From Sva-07 sp964549065 (GTDB taxonomy: Bacteria > Actinomycetota > Acidimicrobiia > Acidimicrobiales > Ilumatobacteraceae), in the NCBI GenBank assembly GCA_964549065.1, contig CAZJUC010000106.1, forward strand, positions 1 through 10,490: a stretch of 10,490 nt of DNA. Direction: 5' to 3'. Below, in pieces: positions 8,957-10,490 of the stretch. The notes below the pieces were generated by a model that saw only the letters and a program-made list of their open reading frames with translations, searched no databases and was not told the DNA's origin. Positions within the stretch are counted from its first letter, which is position 1. Each line of letters begins with the position of its first letter. The position numbers were made by a program, and so were the translations under genes.

Positions 8957-10080
8957 CAGCCCACGACCTCTTCACTGGCGCTGAGTCTGCCGATCGCGGC
9001 GAGCGCCGGCGGGTACTCGGCCTCGATGTTGGACTGCAGGGCAGCCTCGCCCTCGGGTGTGCCGACCGGGAAGTGGCAGGCGAACACGTGGTCGGCAGAG
9101 TCGATCGAACGCAACTGTGGCTCCTCGGTACGGCAGATGTCCTGCGCATAGGCGCAGCGGGGGGAGAACTTGCACCCGGACGGCGGGTCGATCAGGTTCG
9201 GCGGTCGGCCCGGGATGGCGTTCAACCGCGTGTGCTTCGGCTGGGTGACCTTGGGGATCGACCACAGCAACCCTTGGGTGTACGGGTGGCGGAGTTCGCT
9301 GAAGAGCTTCGCCGTCGGTGCCTTTTCGGCGACCTTGCCGGCGTACATCACCATGATCTCGTCGGTGCGCCCGGCGACCACGCCGAGGTCGTGGGTGACG
9401 AGGATCATCGCCATCGCCCGGTCGCTCTGCTGCTCGGCGAGCAGGTTCAGGATCTGGTGCTGCACGGTCACGTCGAGCGCAGTGGTCGGCTCGTCGGCGA
9501 AGAGCATCCGCGGACCGCACGCCAGCGCGATGGCGATGCAGACGCGCTGGCGCATGCCTCCGGACATCTGGTGCGGGTAGTTGTCGAGACGCTTCTCGGC
9601 CTCGGGGATGTGGACCGACTTGAGCAGGGCAACAGCGACGTCCTCGCTCTCCTTCTTGCCCATGTCGAGGTGGTAGCGCACGTGTTCGGTGAGCTGGCGC
9701 CCGATGGTGACCACCGGGTTGAGCGAGGTCATCGGGTCCTGGAAGACCATCGCCATCTCGGCACCCCAGAGCGCCTTCTTCTGTTTGACCGACTTGCCGA
9801 TCAGCTCTTCACCGGCGTACTTCACCGAACCGGTGGTGGTCGCGTTGTCGGTTGTGTTGAGGCCCATGATCGACCGCGAGAGCACGGTCTTGCCCGAGCC
9901 CGACTCGCCGACGACTCCGAGCGTGCGTCCCCGTGACAGCGAGAACGACACGCCGTCGACCGCGCGCACAGCTCCGGCCGCGACGGCGAAATGCGTCCTG
10001 AGGTCGTCGACCACCAGCAGTGACTGGCCGTCGTCGACATGCCGAGCAGGTGTACGCCCCACGCGGATCTCGTTGTCCAT
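8956..10080 (-). CDS. oppD: Peptide-family ABC importer ATPase, OppD/DppD-like
   Basis: This is the first gene of the importer operon, an ATPase subunit of 374 residues. Walker A GESGSGKT is at 58-65, the Q-loop glutamine at 114 within FQDPMTSLNP, the ABC signature MSGGMRQR at 172-179, Walker B RMLFADEP at 191-198 and the switch histidine at 230. MSGGMRQR and DPMTSLNP are typical of OppD. The C-terminal extension has HPYTQGLLWSIP at 265-276 and cysteines 303, 309, 316 and 335 (C-x5-C-x6-C-x18-C), the same arrangement as in its partner. The N-terminus is about 20 residues longer than the ATPase core needs. The ATG at 10078-10080 is preceded by AAGGGGA with short spacing (purines at 10084-10090). 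Upstream lies a non-coding control region; downstream the stop overlaps the start of oppF. Confidence 0.95.
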   Translation of the reverse strand: MDNEIRVGRTPARHVDDGQSLLVVDDLRTHFAVAAGAVRAVDGVSFSLSRGRTLGVVGESGSGKTVLSRSIMGLNTTDNATTTGSVKYAGEELIGKSVKQKKALWGAEMAMVFQDPMTSLNPVVTIGRQLTEHVRYHLDMGKKESEDVAVALLKSVHIPEAEKRLDNYPHQMSGGMRQRVCIAIALACGPRMLFADEPTTALDVTVQHQILNLLAEQQSDRAMAMILVTHDLGVVAGRTDEIMVMYAGKVAEKAPTAKLFSELRHPYTQGLLWSIPKVTQPKHTRLNAIPGRPPNLIDPPSGCKFSPRCAYAQDICRTEEPQLRSIDSADHVFACHFPVGTPEGEAALQSNIEAEYPPALAAIGRLSASEEVVG

Positions 10081-10121
10081 GCTTCCCCTTTTCGTCGCCG
10101 GTGCCAGTGGTGGCGGGCGTC

Positions 10122-10159
10122 ACACTAGGCGGAGCCGCACGGGGAGTTCGAACTCGCCG
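10122..10159 (-). promoter_or_regulatory. Possible oppD promoter with 20-bp dyad operator
   Basis: GAGTTCGAACTC at 10144-10155 is a perfect 12-bp palindrome. After one mismatched pair it extends by three more base pairs to a 20-bp dyad at 10140-10159. On the minus strand a possible -10 box TAGTGT lies at 10122-10127, about 42 bases upstream of the oppD ATG. The dyad covers the position where the matching -35 box should be, as expected for a repressor operator. The -35 itself is not recognisable, and the regulator is unknown and not encoded in the window. Confidence 0.45.
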
Positions 10160-10166
10160 ACACATC

Positions 10167-10200
10167 GTGGTTCCCGGAGACGGGGCCCCCGGGGAACCAC
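10167..10200. terminator. Hairpin downstream of ahcY, copy 1 of a related pair
   Basis: GTGGTTCCC at 10167-10175 pairs perfectly with GGGAACCAC at 10192-10200, and two further G-C pairs form across a one-base bulge; the loop is G/C-rich (GGGGCCCC). It lies about 50 bases downstream of the ahcY stop in the minus direction and could end that transcript. No U-rich tail follows. It begins with the same 16 bases (10162-10177) as the neighbouring hairpin. Confidence 0.5.
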
Positions 10201-10213
10201 CTCGCGACATCGT

Positions 10214-10242
10214 GGTTCCCGGCGACCCGGGCGACGGGAACC
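10214..10242. terminator. Hairpin directly after ahcY, copy 2 of a related pair
   Basis: GGTTCCCG at 10214-10221 pairs with CGGGAACC at 10235-10242 around a 13-base loop that contains CCCGGG. It starts eight bases beyond the ahcY stop in the direction of transcription, the usual place for an intrinsic terminator, but lacks a U-tract. Bases 10207-10222 match 10162-10177 exactly, so the two hairpins look like a 45-bp-period duplication. Confidence 0.5.
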
Positions 10243-10249
10243 TGGTAGA

Positions 10250-10490
10250 TCAGTAGCGGTAGTTCTCGGGCTTGAAGGGGCCGCCGGGATCCATGTCGAG
10301 GTACTCGGCCTGCTCGTCGGTGAGCTTGGTGAGCTTCACGCCGAGGGCGTCGAGGTGCAACATGGCAACCTTCTCGTCGAGGTGCTTGGGCAACACGTAG
10401 ACACCGAGCGGGTACTGCTCGGTGTTGCGCCACAGCTCGATCTGGGCGAGCACCTGGTTGGTGAACGAGCACGACATCACGAAGCTCGGG
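10250..10490 (-). CDS. ahcY: S-adenosylhomocysteine hydrolase, C-terminal part
   Basis: Adenosylhomocysteinase splits S-adenosylhomocysteine into adenosine and homocysteine, clearing the product inhibitor of methyltransferases in the cytoplasmic methionine/SAM cycle. Only the last 80 residues are in the window; the start lies beyond the right edge. The visible part begins PSFVMSCSFTNQVLAQIELW, continues with YPLGVYVLPKHLDEKVAMLHLDALGVKLTKLTDEQAEYL, and ends PENYRY. The conserved C-terminal Lys and Tyr residues that reach the partner subunit's NAD site in this family are present (FKPENYRY). The stop TGA is at 10250-10252. It runs in the same direction as the importer operon but is separated from it by 169 non-coding bases with two hairpins, so it is probably a separate unit. 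Confidence 0.97.
   Translation of the reverse strand, partial: PSFVMSCSFTNQVLAQIELWRNTEQYPLGVYVLPKHLDEKVAMLHLDALGVKLTKLTDEQAEYLDMDPGGPFKPENYRY

Noticed and set aside
10081..10249. SAM- or SAH-responsive riboswitch near ahcY
   Set aside because: The region is downstream of ahcY, not upstream, and only simple hairpins are visible.

Overview
The window looks like a chromosomal segment of a high-GC actinobacterium. The strong third-position G/C bias, the comF-secA pair, the lipoprotein with an Asp/Glu/Thr-rich linker and several near-leaderless starts fit Actinomycetota. The style resembles Acidimicrobiia (Ilumatobacter-like), but that placement is inference; no marker for class was identified. 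Nearly all coding is on the minus strand, and almost every long plus-strand open frame is an antisense shadow.

Layout from left to right: (1) 1-2374, the first 791 residues of SecA, minus strand, with its C-terminus outside the window. (2) 2414-3064/3082, a ComF-family phosphoribosyltransferase directly upstream of secA. (3) 3065-3276, a divergent intergenic region holding dyads and two near-identical 52-bp nested palindromes. (4) 3277-3900, a YczE-like membrane protein, the only plus-strand gene, probably read from a leaderless GTG. (5) 3883-3912, a compact hairpin between convergent genes, probably a two-way terminator. (6) 3915-10080, a complete five-gene peptide/nickel-family ABC importer on the minus strand, transcribed in the order ATPase (OppD-like), ATPase (OppF-like), lipoprotein binding protein, permease (OppB-like), permease (OppC-like). 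(7) 10081-10249, a control region with a 20-bp dyad, a possible -10 box and two related hairpins. (8) 10250-10490, the C-terminal 80 residues of S-adenosylhomocysteine hydrolase, minus strand.

The importer is a complete unit. The lipoprotein captures the substrate outside the membrane, OppB/OppC form the channel, and OppD/OppF hydrolyse ATP. The ATPase genes overlap by one base and the permease genes are two bases apart, so each pair is probably translationally coupled. The binding-protein gene has its own 163-bp leader with a possible promoter and hairpin, so it may be expressed separately from the ATPases. An 80-bp leader with an expanding GT repeat separates it from the permeases.

No unknown multi-gene system, phage, insertion sequence, CRISPR array or RNA gene was found. 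The genes are ordinary housekeeping and transport genes. The less explained material is non-coding: the paired palindromes at 3139-3251, the GT-repeat leader at 5901-5935, and the dyad and paired hairpins at 10140-10242.
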